Made by a program: the position numbers and the translations under genes | Part shown: positions 36,201 to 46,744 of the stretch, piece by piece | Layout: each line of letters starts with the position of its first letter | Position numbering within the stretch: the first letter of the stretch is position 1 | Notes under the pieces: generated by a model | Seen by the model: the letters and a program-made list of their open reading frames with translations, nothing else | Databases searched by the model: none | What the model was told of the DNA's origin: nothing | Assembly: GCA_004194705.1 (NCBI GenBank) | Contig: SADC01000289.1 | Span: 155,134 to 219,133, forward strand | Length of the DNA stretch: 64,000 nt | DNA from: Ditylenchus dipsaci | Taxonomy: Eukaryota > Nematoda > Chromadorea > Rhabditida > Anguinidae | Direction of reading: 5' to 3'

Positions 36201-39200
36201 TGAGTTCTCAAGTTCGATTCCGCTCAGCTGCATGTCCATATTATACTGACAATAATTGAAAAATTGACTATAAACATGCATCGAGCCGGAGTCGAACCCG
36301 ATCCGAAATTCATAAAATGAAGTAACTGTCGTATATTATTCGTAATGATGTTTTGCAGACTCGACCAACCAGTTCTTTGCAAACGCTGTTAGTCCTACTT
36401 CTTCTTCGTCATCCACTCACAGACTCAGGAAAAGAGACCAGCATTTGTACCATGAACCACGCTTCTTTGCCAGTGATGACCCTACTGAAGGGCTGTCTCC
36501 ACTAGGCTGTTATGACAATGAGGTGCGTCAAAAATACAACAACTTTTTTTACCTAATTTGGTTGTCAAGATAAGGAATCGGTATTTTGATGTTCAAAACA
36601 TCTAGGGAGTATCAAAACTCGCTTTTAATTTTTTTGTTACACACAAACATTTTTGAAAATCCCATTTTCAGATAAGTTCTGAGAGCAGAAAACTGACCAA
36701 ATCAAGTCACAACACTGTCTCATCTGCCAAACCATCTCATCAAAATGGCCCTGAACAACAAGACTTGCTGCAAACTGACTACATCAGTAGACTCCAACTA
36801 CTCAGCAACAATAACAACAATACTGGCACGGTTAGGTCGAGCAAAAAGCCTAATTTATATGGCAACCCTGATTTGCTATTCGGTAAGCTAGTTGTAGACA
36901 GTCCTTTTTTAAAACAAATACCACCAACCAAACCAAAATTAATTTTAAGACGATCTACTAGAAGACATGTATGGAACCAGCAAAACTTTTTCCAGCAATC
37001 CCAATCCTGGAAATGCCAATCAAGTCCCCATACTTTACAGACATCCCAGCCATAGATCTACAGGTGCTGGACCCCTAAATCCCATCCCCCTCAGCATTTT
37101 CCGCTTTTATGAACAGATCCACCGCTTCTTCAATTGCAGCTAATAGACCTCCATTACATTGCGAGCCACCTGGATCAAGCATCTACTACAATGAACTGGT
37201 CAATAATAATCTAGCAATTGGCCAGAAACATAGCTTAGGAGGTGGGGGTCAACCCAGATTGTTGTCCTACAGTCCCGACTCATGCACTGTCACCACCAAT
37301 TCTTCGGTCAGTTTTTTAGAGTTAAAGTTTTTATGAAGTTTGTGCTTTGAATATTTGATGGAAGTTTCAGGTGGTAGCAGACTCTTCCAATAGCTCGCCA
37401 CATTTGCGGGCATCACCACCAGAGAATAGTACACAACATGGTTTGCATGCTAGCAATGATATAAGAGACCATTCGATGGTTATGGCCAGAGATATAACCA
37501 ACTCGAGAGTATCTCTATCTATTCAGTAAGCATTTTGTACAAGTGATTGATCTAACAGGTGAAAACAGGTGATTGATCTGATTGATATAAAATCTTAGTC
37601 TAATAAGCCCGCTTGTGGATTCATTTTTTGACTAGCCTTCAATAGGGTGGTACGGCAACGGTTAATTTGATTCTACCCGGTTTTCGGTTAACCGCGTTTT
37701 GGCGTCCCGGTTTTCGGTTACTTTTTTCCTGTTTTCGGTTAATTTCTGTCGTAAATTGACTGGAAATTTGTTGTACCTGGTTACCACCCTAGCCTTCAGC
37801 ATACGGGCTTATTAGAGCATGTAAGCTTATATTCCAATCAACATTTTGTCAAAACAAAATAATGTATTTACTCTAATTAGCCGGCCCATCCTAATGAGCC
37901 AGCCCCTTTTGTGTAACCATTTTTCGTGATTTAACTTTAAATTAATTTTGTAATGTGACGAAATTCGAAAGCGATGACCAAAAAGTTACGGTTTCACAGA
38001 AGCTCCGAGCTTATTTGACAGATTTTCAATTAAATTCTTCAAGAAAAAAAGAAGGTGGAACTAGCAAATTTAGAGTTAGTCAAAAATGTCAAAAATCGAG
38101 TCATAATAATCAGAAAGATTAACTCGTAATCAGAAAGATCGATTCGTCCGAACTTTCATCCGAACTTTCACGCTTTTGGGCTATGTGATTAACACATTAA
38201 ATGAACTAAGTCTTATCCAGAACTAACACATTTAATTGCGTAAATCCTATATGAGGAATTCAGTAAAACATGATTTTCTCAAAAATAAGGTGTTGGATTA
38301 TTAGAATCAAAGGCGTACCCAGAGGGGGTCTAGCTGGACTATAGCCGAATTTTTTTAGCCTTTTTCAGTTATCATAGCCTTATTTAGCTTTTTTGCCATT
38401 TTAGCCCCCTCCTCCGTCAGGATTCTTAGCCTATTTACCCAATCCCCCTGTCAGAAGAATCTGGCTACGCAAAAATACCTTACCAAAATACCGACCGAAA
38501 TTTTTCTTTTCAAAAATACTCTCGATTTCGAATTGTCGATTTCGAAAACACCGAAAGCGATACCGAATTGGCTAAAATTGATTTACGCCCTCAAAAAACT
38601 GATTTACGCCCTCAAATTTATTATTTACGCCCTCAAATCAGAAAGTTGATCAAAATACTGATTTACGCCCTCAAATTGCTCATTTACGCCCTCAAATTTA
38701 TTATTTACGCCCTCAAATCGATCAAAATGCTTATTTTAGCCATCAAACTGCTCATTATTTCTTTAAACTTATGAAACTAGATGTAAATTAAAAACAGAGA
38801 AGTCTCTAGTTGCCTTAAAGGGATGGATCATATCGGCTAGGTCATAGGTTCTAATTCCTCTGGGTATACACCTCATTTTTTTTCACATTTTTAGTGAGTT
38901 CACCGACTTTGCTGTCAGCAACTACCACAACAATCTGTGCGTTTTAACACTTATGATCGTCAAAATAAAAATAAAACAGCTAAATTATACGTACCTAGGT
39001 TTATATAGCCTAACATCTGCCTATTTTGTTGACTTCTCAAGGGTTTGCTTACTTTTTGGAGTCGCCATTAGGTGAATGTTTTGCTAGCAAAAACAACAGA
39101 GGAAAAATGTAATGGTTTAACAATTTTATTTGCCGTATTCAACAATAACAACTACCGTATTTATTCTAATTAGGCCCCAGTCTCTATTATCCCCCAGTCT

Positions 39201-42200
39201 CTAATAAGGCCCCACTCCTGGAGGGGGGTTGAAAAATAAGGCCCCAGTCTCTAATAAGCCCCCACCCTAAGCCGATTTGCTACACCGGTTTGGAAAAAAA
39301 TCCTGAAATAATAAGTCTTGTGCGAAACTTTTCTTTCTGTTTGAATTGAATTTCTTGAAAGCTCGTATTTATATTTGTCTTCCAAGTTTTTTCGCTTTTA
39401 TCTGTCATTTATTTTTATCCATCAAATTTATTTTAGGAAATTAACAATGAGCGATTTTGAGCAAATCGATTTGGATGGCAATGCTAAGAAGCTAAAGTTT
39501 TATACGATTGAGAAGAAGCTCGAGGTGGTCGCTTATGCAAAGAAGGCCAAGTCAATCAATTCCGCCAGCAAGCGCTACAATGTTGATCGGAAGTGTGTTC
39601 GCAAATGGATGGAACAGGAAGAGCAACTCAGTAAATTCAAGTTAGTGTTTTTACTTATGAGGCGGGGTCTCTATCATTTCTTTTCTTTTCAAAGAATTGG
39701 CAGAGATCTTCGAAGAAATTGATCTGGAATAAGATAAAGAAAATGAAATAGACAGCGATGTATCCTAGGAATTATAATTTGTTTATTATAGATTGATGAA
39801 AAATTTGCTCTTAAGTGTTCAAAAATAAGGCCCCAGTCTCTATTATCCCCCAGTCTCTAATAAGGCCCCACCCCTGGAGGGGGGTTGAAAAATAAGGCCC
39901 CATGGGGCCTAATTAGAATAAATACGGTATCCAACAATTTAATGACTTGACAAGAAGTCTAAAGCACGCCCAACTTTCTTTTTTCTTCATAGTGTTCGGC
40001 GTTGTTCGTAGTGCTGGACGGCATTCTAAATCCGGTATCATGTCTGTAAGTCCACCCACGGTAGTCTTTTCGAAGAAGCCAGGATTGGGAGAACTTCAAG
40101 CACGCAGTCCAAAGACGTTCGATTCCACCCCACATTGCAGCGCAGTGTCGAGAAAGAGTTCTTGTTGCTGAAGAAGTGTGTCTAAGATTTTTCAAGATTG
40201 ATAGACGTTAGAGCTTACCTACCGCAAATTCGTAAATATTGGTAGCCCGAGATAAGACAGCCACATCATCCTTGGAGTGCTTGGAGTGTAGGGGTGAGCT
40301 TGACGTGCACTTGCTATGGCGCCAAAATATTTGCTGCATGCCCAAGTGTCCCATGCGATGAGATAGCAGTGAAAGTGGGAAAGAAAATCTTGTCTGCGTC
40401 AAAGAAGCCGGCAACCTGAAGTTTGGCATGAGATAATTCTGCTTTAACACGATAACTTACCAGAAGAGGGTAGTTCAGCGTCATCAACTTGTAGGTCCCA
40501 TCTGCTTGCAAAACCATTGAAAAGAATTGGCGGCGCACGGGCCTCAGAGTTGATATCACGAGAATAAACTTCACTGACGGACGTTAAACTTTGTTTTCGC
40601 CCCGCACTGCGATATTCTTATAGAGAAAAGCGACTGCGTATGGCCGGTCTTCATCTTCTAAACAAGACCGGGAAGTGGAGGGTACTTACTTGTTATCTCC
40701 TTGTAGCGAACTGGTGAGATCTTTTGAGTAGCGGAGGCGCATACGAGCGTTGCAGTCGAACTTCCTTTTTCGCTTCTTCTTCGAGTAGTGGCACAAGTAT
40801 AGGTCGTTAGCTGCCTTGATTCTTTCTTCAGCGTAGTCGTAGCAATAATCCTTCTTGTGTTCAGCAAGCCAGCCATCGATCTCCTTCTTCTTCTTGCAGA
40901 GCATAATGGTTTTCCACTCGGTAGCGGGCCCTCGCTTCTTAAGCATCTTAAATTTAATGGTAAATTTGAGAAATTTGAGGCTGTAAATAAATGATTTGAT
41001 GGCTAAAATAAGCATTTTGATCGATTTGAGGGCGTAAATAATAAATTTGAGGGCGTAAATGAGCAATTTGAGGGCGTAAATCAGTATTTTGATCAAATTT
41101 CTTATTTGAGGGCGTAAATAATAAATTTGAGGGCGTAAATCAGTATTTTGAGGGCGTAAATAATAAATTTGAGGGCGTAAATCAGTATTTTGAGGGCGTA
41201 AACTACTTATAGCCTACCGAATTTCGGGGAAATTTCGTTATTTTTTCAAGGGTAATTATTGCTTGAAAGACCCTGTCTCTTCTGTATCATGGCAATTTGA
41301 AAGGTTTGAATGCGCACGGGACCACACTCATTTTGTCAATAATAATTTCGAATTTTTTTATTTTTTCGCTTATTGTTTATAAAAGAAACTTGTAAATTTG
41401 TTCAAAATATAGAACCATTCACTAGTCGAGCCCGACGTTACTTGACAACGCCAGATCGGACAACTTATCCGACTTCCACTGCTCCACAAATGTTACTATC
41501 TAGATGTGACTAATATCGAATAGAAAATAACGTTCAAAATTTAAATGCAAACAAAAAATAATTCGAAAACATTATTGACAAAATCTATATGGTCCCGCGC
41601 GCATTCAAACCTTTGAAATTGCCATGATAAGGAAGAGAGAGGGTCCTTTAATGACCCTTTTTTCTAACAAAAAATGCATGTGAGCTTATTTTTTGACTGC
41701 CCTTCAGCATGTGGGCTTATTAGAGGAAATACGGTAATTGGCCTGGTTTCAAAAAGCATAAGTTTTTGTGTTCAACTTGCTTTATTTTATTCGATAAAAT
41801 AAAGTCTATTTTCAAAAAAAGCGTGGCGTTATAGCAAAAGCTGCGGGTATTTTCGGCAAAAATGTTTCATTGTCAAAAAACGGGTAGTAAAATAAGAATA
41901 TTTTGAATATCTTTTAAAATATTGTTGACAAGACTAGCGGATCGATTTAGGGAAAAAACTCCAAAAACTGAAATAAAAAATGTCATACCCTGGGCGGAAA
42001 GGAACTTGAGGGTGTTGCGTTAGAGAAGGACTCGACTAAATACGAAACTTCCAAAACAAGATTTTTTCAGGTCCTCCTGTGGTTTAGGCTGTTTTTCGCT
42101 TAAAGGGTCATTGCCACCTGTTTTGAATTGTCCCCCACCAATTCAAATTTTTTCGCCTAATCATTGAGCTTCTGTGCGGATTTTTAAGCTTGGTTTCTGA

Positions 42201-43012
42201 CAAAACAAGGCCTAGAATTTAATTTTAGGTATAGTTTTGTTAGAAACCGAGTTGAAAAATTTGTACGTAAATCGAATGATAATGAAACAAATTTAAATTG
42301 GCGGGAGACAACCGTTGTCGGAGACGGCAATGGCTCTTTAAATTACAAAAAAATATCGGCGAAATTGTGTTTTTAAAGGAGCACGCCCAAACTAATAATA
42401 GGTGGTGCCCGGAATCAAATTTTTTTCCTAATCATTGAACCTCTGCACGGATTTTTCAGCTTGGTTCTAACAAAGCAAGGCCCAGAATTCAATTTTAGGC
42501 ATGGTTTTGTTAGAAACAAGTTGAAAAATCCGTACAGAAGTTGAAATGATTAGGAAATTTTTATGAATTCCCGGGCACCACCTGTTATAAGCTTGGGCAT
42601 GCCCCTTAACATTATATACCAAATAAATATCCGCAAAAATTTTTCAATAAAGATGAGCGAGAGAAAAGATCATTTCTCTAAAATTTACTTTTACACATGA
42701 AAACTGAGTCAGAATTTTTTCAGTGACGATCCCACCTACACCAACAATCGTTCTGCCAGCCTTCAATCCAGACATATTCATGACCCAAACGAAAGACAGC
42801 AAATGTCAACTTTCAAGTCTTCCCCTCCTGCTGAATCCTACTGCAATAATCTGCAAGAAGGCAATGCACCAGGAGACACCACCTACTGGAACCCCAATTC
42901 CACTTTTGGAACACTGGACAGGAGGAAAAGAAACACCACTACACTGATCACACACCCAGCAGAAGACCCTCAGAAGCTGATGATAAGGTCTATGAGCAGA
43001 CTGGGCGAGTAG
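27229..43012 (+). CDS. Ihog/Boi (CDON/BOC)-like receptor, 4 Ig + 2 FN3 + TM
   Basis: This is a type I membrane receptor. Exons read: 27229-27484, 27872-28063, 28124-28227, 28343-28482, 28679-29234, 29370-29540, 29709-30226, 30281-30401, 30444-30674, 30725-30794, 30897 to about 31128, 36359-36522, 36672-37306, 37371-37525, 42724-43012. Ig1 shows RLECR...DYQC; Ig2 shows ARLACFGLP...PSGLQIALTQPSDAGRYFC, close in style to CDON Ig2; Ig3 has AILECV...EDSGEYVC; Ig4 has LSCYAHN...GSIQC. Two FN3 domains follow (VRVQWAV...YQFRITA and LEPDTEYKVFIIAENEAG), then a TM segment (FMLMFGALCIAGILLILLC) and a tail of about 400 residues. Four Ig plus two FN3 is the Ihog/Boi layout; those proteins bind Hedgehog with Patched. 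An acidic linker (EEDGGEDDESEEDENDTEE) splits FN3-1. The 5' exon with signal peptide is not identified. Several exons have one-base frame slips (27996, 28187, about 28693, and two in exon 36672-37306). Assignment to another Ig-FN3 family remains possible. Confidence 0.7.
27590..27735. repeat. GC-rich (CGG) low-complexity island in receptor intron
   Basis: A block of about 140 bp contains GGCCGCCTGCGGCCGGCGCT and GGCGGAGGCGGCG-type repeats in otherwise AT-rich sequence, ending in a T9-G9 run near 27721-27738. It sits in the intron between the first two receptor exons seen. Open frames across it on both strands are compositional. Confidence 0.7.
31122..31805. mobile_element. Foldback abutting the receptor TM exon
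   Basis: The left arm GGGGAGTGTATCTCTTGTCC is mirrored by GGACAAGAGATACACTCC at the right. The next blocks (TCTGGTCCCGCATGGAAATC, CACTTTCTGAGCTTGCTCG, TTCGAATCTC) are also inverted on the right side, giving arms of about 110 bp. TTCGAATCTC resembles a B-box. The left arm begins immediately after codons for GGSISQFANLKG of the TM exon, so the exon appears to run into the element. Confidence 0.75.
31901..32307. mobile_element. TTA-flanked palindromic MITE (PIF/Harbinger-like TSD)
   Basis: It begins AGCCGCTTTCACAATGGGTC and ends GACCCATTGTGAAAGCGGCT, with TTA duplicated on both sides (31898-31900 and 32308-32310). Removing the element restores the element A sequence AATAGTTACAGCC seen in the other copy near 46525. 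A 3-bp TTA duplication is typical of PIF/Harbinger elements; no transposase is present to confirm this. Confidence 0.8.
33773..34449 (+). pseudogene. Rpb7: Captured 3' part of RNA polymerase II subunit RPB7
   Basis: Exons 33773-33802, 33852-33953, 34031-34097, 34148-34210 and 34257-34386 encode a protein matching RPB7 from roughly residue 70 to its C-terminus. Clear matches are IIQPGRGFVVFPVKFKALVF, GLFVNIGPLTCFVSK, VPPDMVFCPDSVPASYG, DDIRVKLIEIRLD and DIFSIGSLMEDYL. RPB7 pairs with RPB4 on the Pol II stalk and binds nascent RNA. The N-terminal third is not visible, so this is a fragment. Introns are retained, so capture was at the DNA level, and a polyadenylation signal follows at 34444. One extra A (CTCAAAAGG, about 33907) and one missing A (CAAATGAC, about 34323) shift the frame. 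The intron after 34097 has a GC donor (AAG|GCATGT). A short repeat fragment (CCCCGGCCAAAATGGG) lies at the end of the second exon. Confidence 0.85.
34488..35445. mobile_element. Foldback with arrays of GGACATTTCACTCTC
   Basis: The left arm has CCCCGGCCAAAATGGGT followed by about six units of AGGACATTTCACTCTC (34555-34670). The right arm has the inverse array, GAGAGTGAAATGTCC, about ten units at 35277-35425, then CCCGGCCAAAATACCCC. The interior (34680-35260) includes TACCTGAGTA-type repeats. It is inserted just downstream of the RPB7 fragment. A lone copy of its end (CCCCGGCCAAAATGGGTACG plus TGACATTTCACTCTAAC) also lies in the RPB7 segment at about 33940. Confidence 0.7.
36196..36325. repeat. 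Inverted pair of tRNA-like B-box segments
   Basis: The plus strand has CAAGTTCGATTCCGCTCAGC followed by TGCATGTCC. The minus strand at about 36280-36305 has GGATCGGGTTCGACTCCGGC preceded by the matching CATGCATC complement. The two segments face each other across about 60 bp, giving another small foldback of tRNA-derived sequence, in the receptor intron just before exon 36359. Confidence 0.55.
39155..39927 (+). mobile_element. pogo-like element with CCGTATTT termini
   Basis: The left end is TA-CCGTATTTATTCTAATTA-GGCCCC and the right end GGGGCC-TAATTAGAATAAATACGG-TA, a TA-flanked TIR pair. Subterminal copies of CAGTCTCTATTATCCCCCAG occur on both sides in direct orientation. At 773 bp it is too short for a full transposase and holds only an N-terminal DNA-binding exon. 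It is inserted inside the MULE element. Confidence 0.8.
39447..39722 (+). CDS. Pogo/Brinker-type HTH DNA-binding fragment
   Basis: The frame from ATG 39447 reads MSDFEQIDLDGNAKKLKFYT and then IEKKLEVVAYAKKAKSINSA and SKRYNVDRKCVRKWMEQEEQ. This is a helix-turn-helix of the Brinker/CENP-B-N kind found at the N-terminus of pogo-like transposases. A possible donor (CAA|GTTAGTG) lies at about 39641 and an acceptor (TTTTCAAAG) near 39692. The DDE catalytic domain is absent, so it cannot be a transposase. It could bind the element ends and act as a repressor, or be a deletion relic; a host-domesticated role is not supported by anything here. Confidence 0.6.
   Translation: MSDFEQIDLDGNAKKLKFYTIEKKLEVVAYAKKAKSINSASKRYNVDRKCVRKWMEQEEQLSKFKLVFLLMRRGLYHFFSFQRIGRDLRRN
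41266..41650. mobile_element. Foldback of the AAAGGACC family
   Basis: The left arm AAAGACCCTGTCTCTTCTGT followed by ATCATGGCAATTTGAAAGG is mirrored at the right by CCTTTGAAATTGCCATGATA and GAAGAGAGAGGGTCCTTT. Both arms then share GGGACCA and ATTGACAAAAT blocks. The ends resemble those of the RPB7-carrying element (AGGACC...TCATGGCAATTT). Confidence 0.75.
42104..42337. mobile_element. TTAA-flanked palindromic MITE, first of two
   Basis: It is flanked by TTAA (42100-42103 and 42338-42341). The ends AGGGTCATTGCC and GGCAATGGCTCT are inverted, then the arms pair through TTGTCCCCCACCAATTC and AATTGGCGGGAGACAA. The centre holds the AACAAGGCCTAGAATTTAAT palindromic core. No coding sequence. Confidence 0.75.
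42377..42605. mobile_element. TTAA-flanked palindromic MITE, second of two
   Basis: It is flanked by TTAA (42373-42376 and 42606-42609). The ends AGGAGCACGCCCAAACTAAT and TATAAGCTTGGGCATGCCCC pair imperfectly, followed by AGGTGGTGCCCGG and its inverse CCGGGCACCACCT. The core (AAGCAAGGCCCAGAATTCAA) is related to the preceding element although the ends differ. Confidence 0.75.
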
Positions 43013-43479
43013 ATCAAACAAATTTGTCTAGTATCTTATAATTCTCATTGCCACAGATGATCTCGTTGTTTTGTTATTTATTGGGAAACAATCATACAAG
43101 AAAAAACACATCTTTAATACATGAAAATATTTTAAAAGTGTGCCTTGTTATATTAATGCTCTTTCACTAGTTTGACGTATTGATTGCATTAAGACATTAC
43201 TCCACAATCACGGGTTGTTTCGGCAAAGTCCATCTAGCAAAAAGATCTAGACTAGACTCTTTGCCATAATCAAGTCTGATTTAAGCCCTTGATTTAGTGC
43301 ACAATTGGGTCGGTCTAAATCTAGAATCGATAGTATTTTCAAACTTAATAAAGAGAAAAACTCCCTGGTTGTGGATAGGGTCTGCATTTCTCACCTTTGA
43401 AATTTAAACATGATGTAATAAAGCACCTGATTAACAATAAAACCTTGGGATTGATTAGAAAATTAGAAAAATTTGCGTA

Positions 43480-43728
43480 CCGTATTTTCTCCATTGTACC
43501 CCACGCAGGTTATTTTCGGAAGCACTTTTTAGGGTGAAGGATTATAAACGAGTAGCGGTTTATTAGAGAATGAAGGAATTTTCAACGAAAAATTACTTCG
43601 AATTTTCTTACTCTTGAACGAAAGAAAAAATTTTTGCGCTGTTTCATTCATTTCGATGTCTCATTCTTCGTTGCCTCTCTCTAGAACGGGGAATATAAAA
43701 GACTACGTCATTAATAGAGAAATCACGG
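43480..43728. mobile_element. CCGTATTT-family MITE downstream of the receptor
   Basis: Left end TA-CCGTATTTTCTCCATTGT, right end TTAATAGAGAAATCACGG-TA. The interior has GGTTTATTAGAGAATG, an internal copy of the subterminal motif. It begins about 470 bp after the receptor stop codon, beyond possible polyadenylation signals (AATAAA at about 43347 and 43416). Confidence 0.7.
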
Positions 43729-43739
43729 TATTAAGCTCC

Positions 43740-44960
43740 TACAAACAGATAAAGCTGACTAAATAAATCATACTGTAAATAGCACAATCATTGTAATTTT
43801 ACAGGACTATGATAACTTTTTGTGGCGCCCATATAGGATTAAGTAATATTTGTGGCGCCCATATTCTTAACCTGTTGGGTTGGACAGTGTGAAAGAGGTG
43901 ATTAAGTAATATTTGTGGTTAGGACGGACTCAAAAGTGTCTCCCATTGAGAAAAAATACGAAAAAACAGAACGCCAAAATGGGCACGAATTTGAAAGAAA
44001 ATGTCCCAAAAACGTAGGTGGAGAAAAGTCTGGAACATTCTTTTCGCTCGCATCCTCCCTAGAAAATTGGCCTATCTTTAGAAAAACGTTGTTATCAGAA
44101 AAGCAGCGGATGGTGATGAAAATCAAAATTCGGTTTGATGCTTATTGAAAGCGTAGTTATTGCACGATTTTTATTTAATCGGATCTGTTCAATTATTGTT
44201 CGTCATGTGAATAAGACTGTGAATCTATATCGATGTCTGCACCGCAACATAATGAACTGACAATACTTTTCTTATTTTTGCTCTTTATTAAGTAATAGAA
44301 AAAAATCAATCCTCCAGAGAGAAATATTTTGAAATCTAAAAAAGGTGAAAATTGTAAATCAAAAATGGTCTCAATTCTGGGTCCAAATCTTAGTTGAAAA
44401 ACGGGGGTGGTGGATATTGTTAATGCTATACGGTTTAAATCAGCTTTATTTTTCCTGAAAGGAGTGGTGAAAGCTGTTAAGGTAATAGTCTTGACAGGAA
44501 AAGATTAATCCAAATTTTGTGTTTTTCAAGAGTGATTTTTTGAGTAAATTTTGGGATAAAACTATTTAGAATCTAGAAATTTTTATTTCTGAAAAAAACG
44601 AAGGTTGAAAAATAAGTGATCACCAAACCTTCATTTCACAGTGTTTGTGCAAAAAACTTAGCATCATCAGATAGCCCTGTTTACGGGCTTTCAAATAGTG
44701 TGAAATACTTGTGTGACTTTAGTAAAAACATTAGTAATCTACTTGAAAGTTTGTCGCTAGTTCGCAAATTTAGATGCTTCCAAGTAGGTAACTTCCGAGG
44801 TGTGTATCTCAAAAATGAAACAAAGAACGAGCAAAACTAACAGGGCTTTCGTGTTCAGCGAATCGTTAATGGGATATACATGCAATAGTCCGAAATACCC
44901 AAAATCAGCTATCGGCAAATTCATAAGGGCCGAGGTCCGAAATTATAAAAAAGTTACTCT
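43740..44960. other. Intergenic DNA with tRNA-like remnants
   Basis: No gene is supported. A direct repeat, TAAGTAATATTTGTGGCGCC, occurs at 43833 and in part at 43903. Near 44100-44152 the sequence GCAGCGGATGGTGATGAAAA resembles the tRNA-like repeat at 53039-53105. The frame at 43915-44148 spans this and is not considered a gene. Confidence 0.45.
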
Positions 44961-44973
44961 TAAATGTGATTTT

Positions 44974-45404
44974 AGAGCAGGGTTCCCAGATATCCTGTTA
45001 AAAAAGGCGTGTTTTTAACTACAAAAAATGAGATTGACTAAAAGTAACTTTTTATCACGCTTGGAAAATAGCAAAAATTCTGCCCTGCGGGCACCTTGTC
45101 ACCTACTTTTTAATGGCGCATTTTTCTATTCAAAAAGAATCTAAAATTTTGAAACAAATCGTGGCAAAAATCACGCTTTTAAAATGTCAGTAAATTCAAA
45201 GAAACATCATTGAATAAATATTTAAAATGTGATTTTCGCCAAGGTTTGTTTCAAAATAGAAAGATGCGCCATCAAAAAATAGGTGACTAGGTACCGGTAG
45301 GGCAGAATTTTTGCTAAAAAGCGTGATAAAAAGCAACCTTTAGCCAATCTTATTTTTTGTAGTTAAAAACATGCCTTTTTAAAAAGGAGATCTGGGAACC
45401 CTGT
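44974..45404. mobile_element. Palindromic element, AGGGTTCCCAGAT ends
   Basis: The left arm CAGGGTTCCCAGATATCCTG is mirrored by GGAGATCTGGGAACCCTG at the right. The arms pair on through TTTTTAACTACAAAAAATGA, TTATCACGCTT and ATTCTGCCCTGCGGGCACC. It forms a nearly continuous 430-bp imperfect palindrome. Confidence 0.75.
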
Positions 45405-45414
45405 TTTAGAGACA

Positions 45415-45700
45415 TTTATGTCAACAAATAGGTGTTTTGATGTCAGACAAACTTTTGCAAAATTAAAAGCTGGATCAGCATCATCAACATCAGAATTTCT
45501 GAATTCCTTCAAAAAATGCCTGAATTGAAATGCAGTAGATACTAATCAACTTGTTTGACTGTTTTTTCCGTTTTCCATTTCGATTTTAGGGTATTTTTTG
45601 AAGGAATTCAGAAATTCTGTTGTAGATGATACTAATGCAACTTTTAATACTGCATAAGTTTGTCTGATATCAAAACACCTAGTTGTTGACAAAATATAAT
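45415..45700. mobile_element. Palindromic element, GTCAACAAATAGGTG ends
   Basis: The left arm TTATGTCAACAAATAGGTGT followed by TTTGATGTCAGACAAACTT is mirrored by AAGTTTGTCTGATATCAAAA and CACCTAGTTGTTGACAAAAT. The inner arms share CAGAATTTCTGAATTCCTTC. It follows directly on the preceding palindrome. Confidence 0.7.
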
Positions 45701-46139
45701 TCAAAAACCACATAAAAAAAGAAAACTTAGATTAGTCAGGACTATCTCCTCCTTAACAGCTTTCCCCCTCCTTTACAAATTATACATACTGTTTCCTAAT
45801 ATTTTGGCTGCCTGCCGAAATATTCCTCTCCTCCCTTTGCGCTTCTAAGCACCCAGCATGGCAAATGGTTAGAAACAGAAGAGGTCTTTGCAGTAAACAT
45901 GTTTTTATCCTAAAAACTGTTTATACCATTTTCCACTCGCTTCTAGATGAGTCAGTATATTTTTGCAAGGCTTGAAATTCTTTGTACATCCAATTTTTAT
46001 GATGATACTTTTCTCAATCAATTAAATATTATACAAATGTCTAATAAAAATACTGAGACTTTTACAATCTTTAGTTTGAAAAAATCCAGTACCAAATAAT
46101 TTCCAAAAACATCCATGTTTTTATTGGACAATAATTTCT

Positions 46140-46335
46140 TTTGTCACAGATTCACTTTTTTCTGTCACAGATTTGATATGTTACAAAGAGTGACCGAGGT
46201 CACATTTCAGGTTTTAAAAATTTTAAGCATTTTAAGAGTGCTTGGTCCCACTAGTTTTGACTAAATCTGTGACAAATAAGAGTGAATTTATTCACTTTAA
46301 ATGTGTGACATTCAAAGTGAATCTGTGACAAAAAA
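46140..46335. mobile_element. Small MITE, TTGTCACAGATTCACTT ends
   Basis: TTGTCACAGATTCACTTTTT at the left is mirrored by AAAGTGAATCTGTGACAAAA at the right, with internal repeats of CTGTGACAAA and GTCACAGATTT. About 195 bp, no coding sequence. Confidence 0.7.
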
Positions 46336-46744
46336 AATTTGCTCTTCTTATTGAACACTGTGTTATGCATATCCTGTAATAATCAATTTCCCCTTTTTGC
46401 AACGGCCATAACTTTTTTAGGTAGTTTTTTCGAAATTCTGTCTTTACAGATCGATTTTCACTACGAATCAGGGATGATCTTTTGTAGCTATTTGCAGAAA
46501 ACAGTTACAAATTTTGCATTTGAAAAATAGTTACAGCCTGTAACTATTTTGACCTTTGTAACTATTCTTGTAACTATTTCTCGCAACGAAAGTAATAATT
46601 AAAAAAAGTTACAGCGTGTAACCATTTTTGTCTTCGCTGTAGTTTCTCGGCGCGAAATCAGCAATTTAAAATTAATGCAATTTGGTCAATTTTGTAAAAT
46701 TTAAGGGGTAGGTGAAAACCAGATAGCTTAGGACCAGTGTTGCT

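Larger units (their letters stand above)
38582..41202 (-). mobile_element. Mutator-like (MULE) element with TTTACGCCCTCAAA arrays
   Basis: Both ends are inverted arrays of the 14-mer TTTACGCCCTCAAA and variants (38582-38770 and 40965-41202), separated by short spacers such as TTTATTA and CTGA. On the minus strand a transposase-like gene starts at ATG 40946. Inferred exons are 40946-40690, 40657-40461, 40415-40223 and 40181 downward. The second and third exons encode LQADGTYKLMTLNYPLL followed by VAGFFDADKIFFPTFTAISS, the pattern of a MULE transposase domain (DGTYK...DAD...FP..). An in-frame TAA near 40590 and frame slips suggest it is inactive. A pogo-like element interrupts it at 39155-39927. 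A 9-bp target duplication was not found. It lies in the last intron of the Ig-FN3 receptor. Confidence 0.7.

Noticed and set aside
38568..38774. Frame with repeated LRPQ and IYALK
   Set aside because: It is a translation of the TTTACGCCCTCAAA end array of the MULE.
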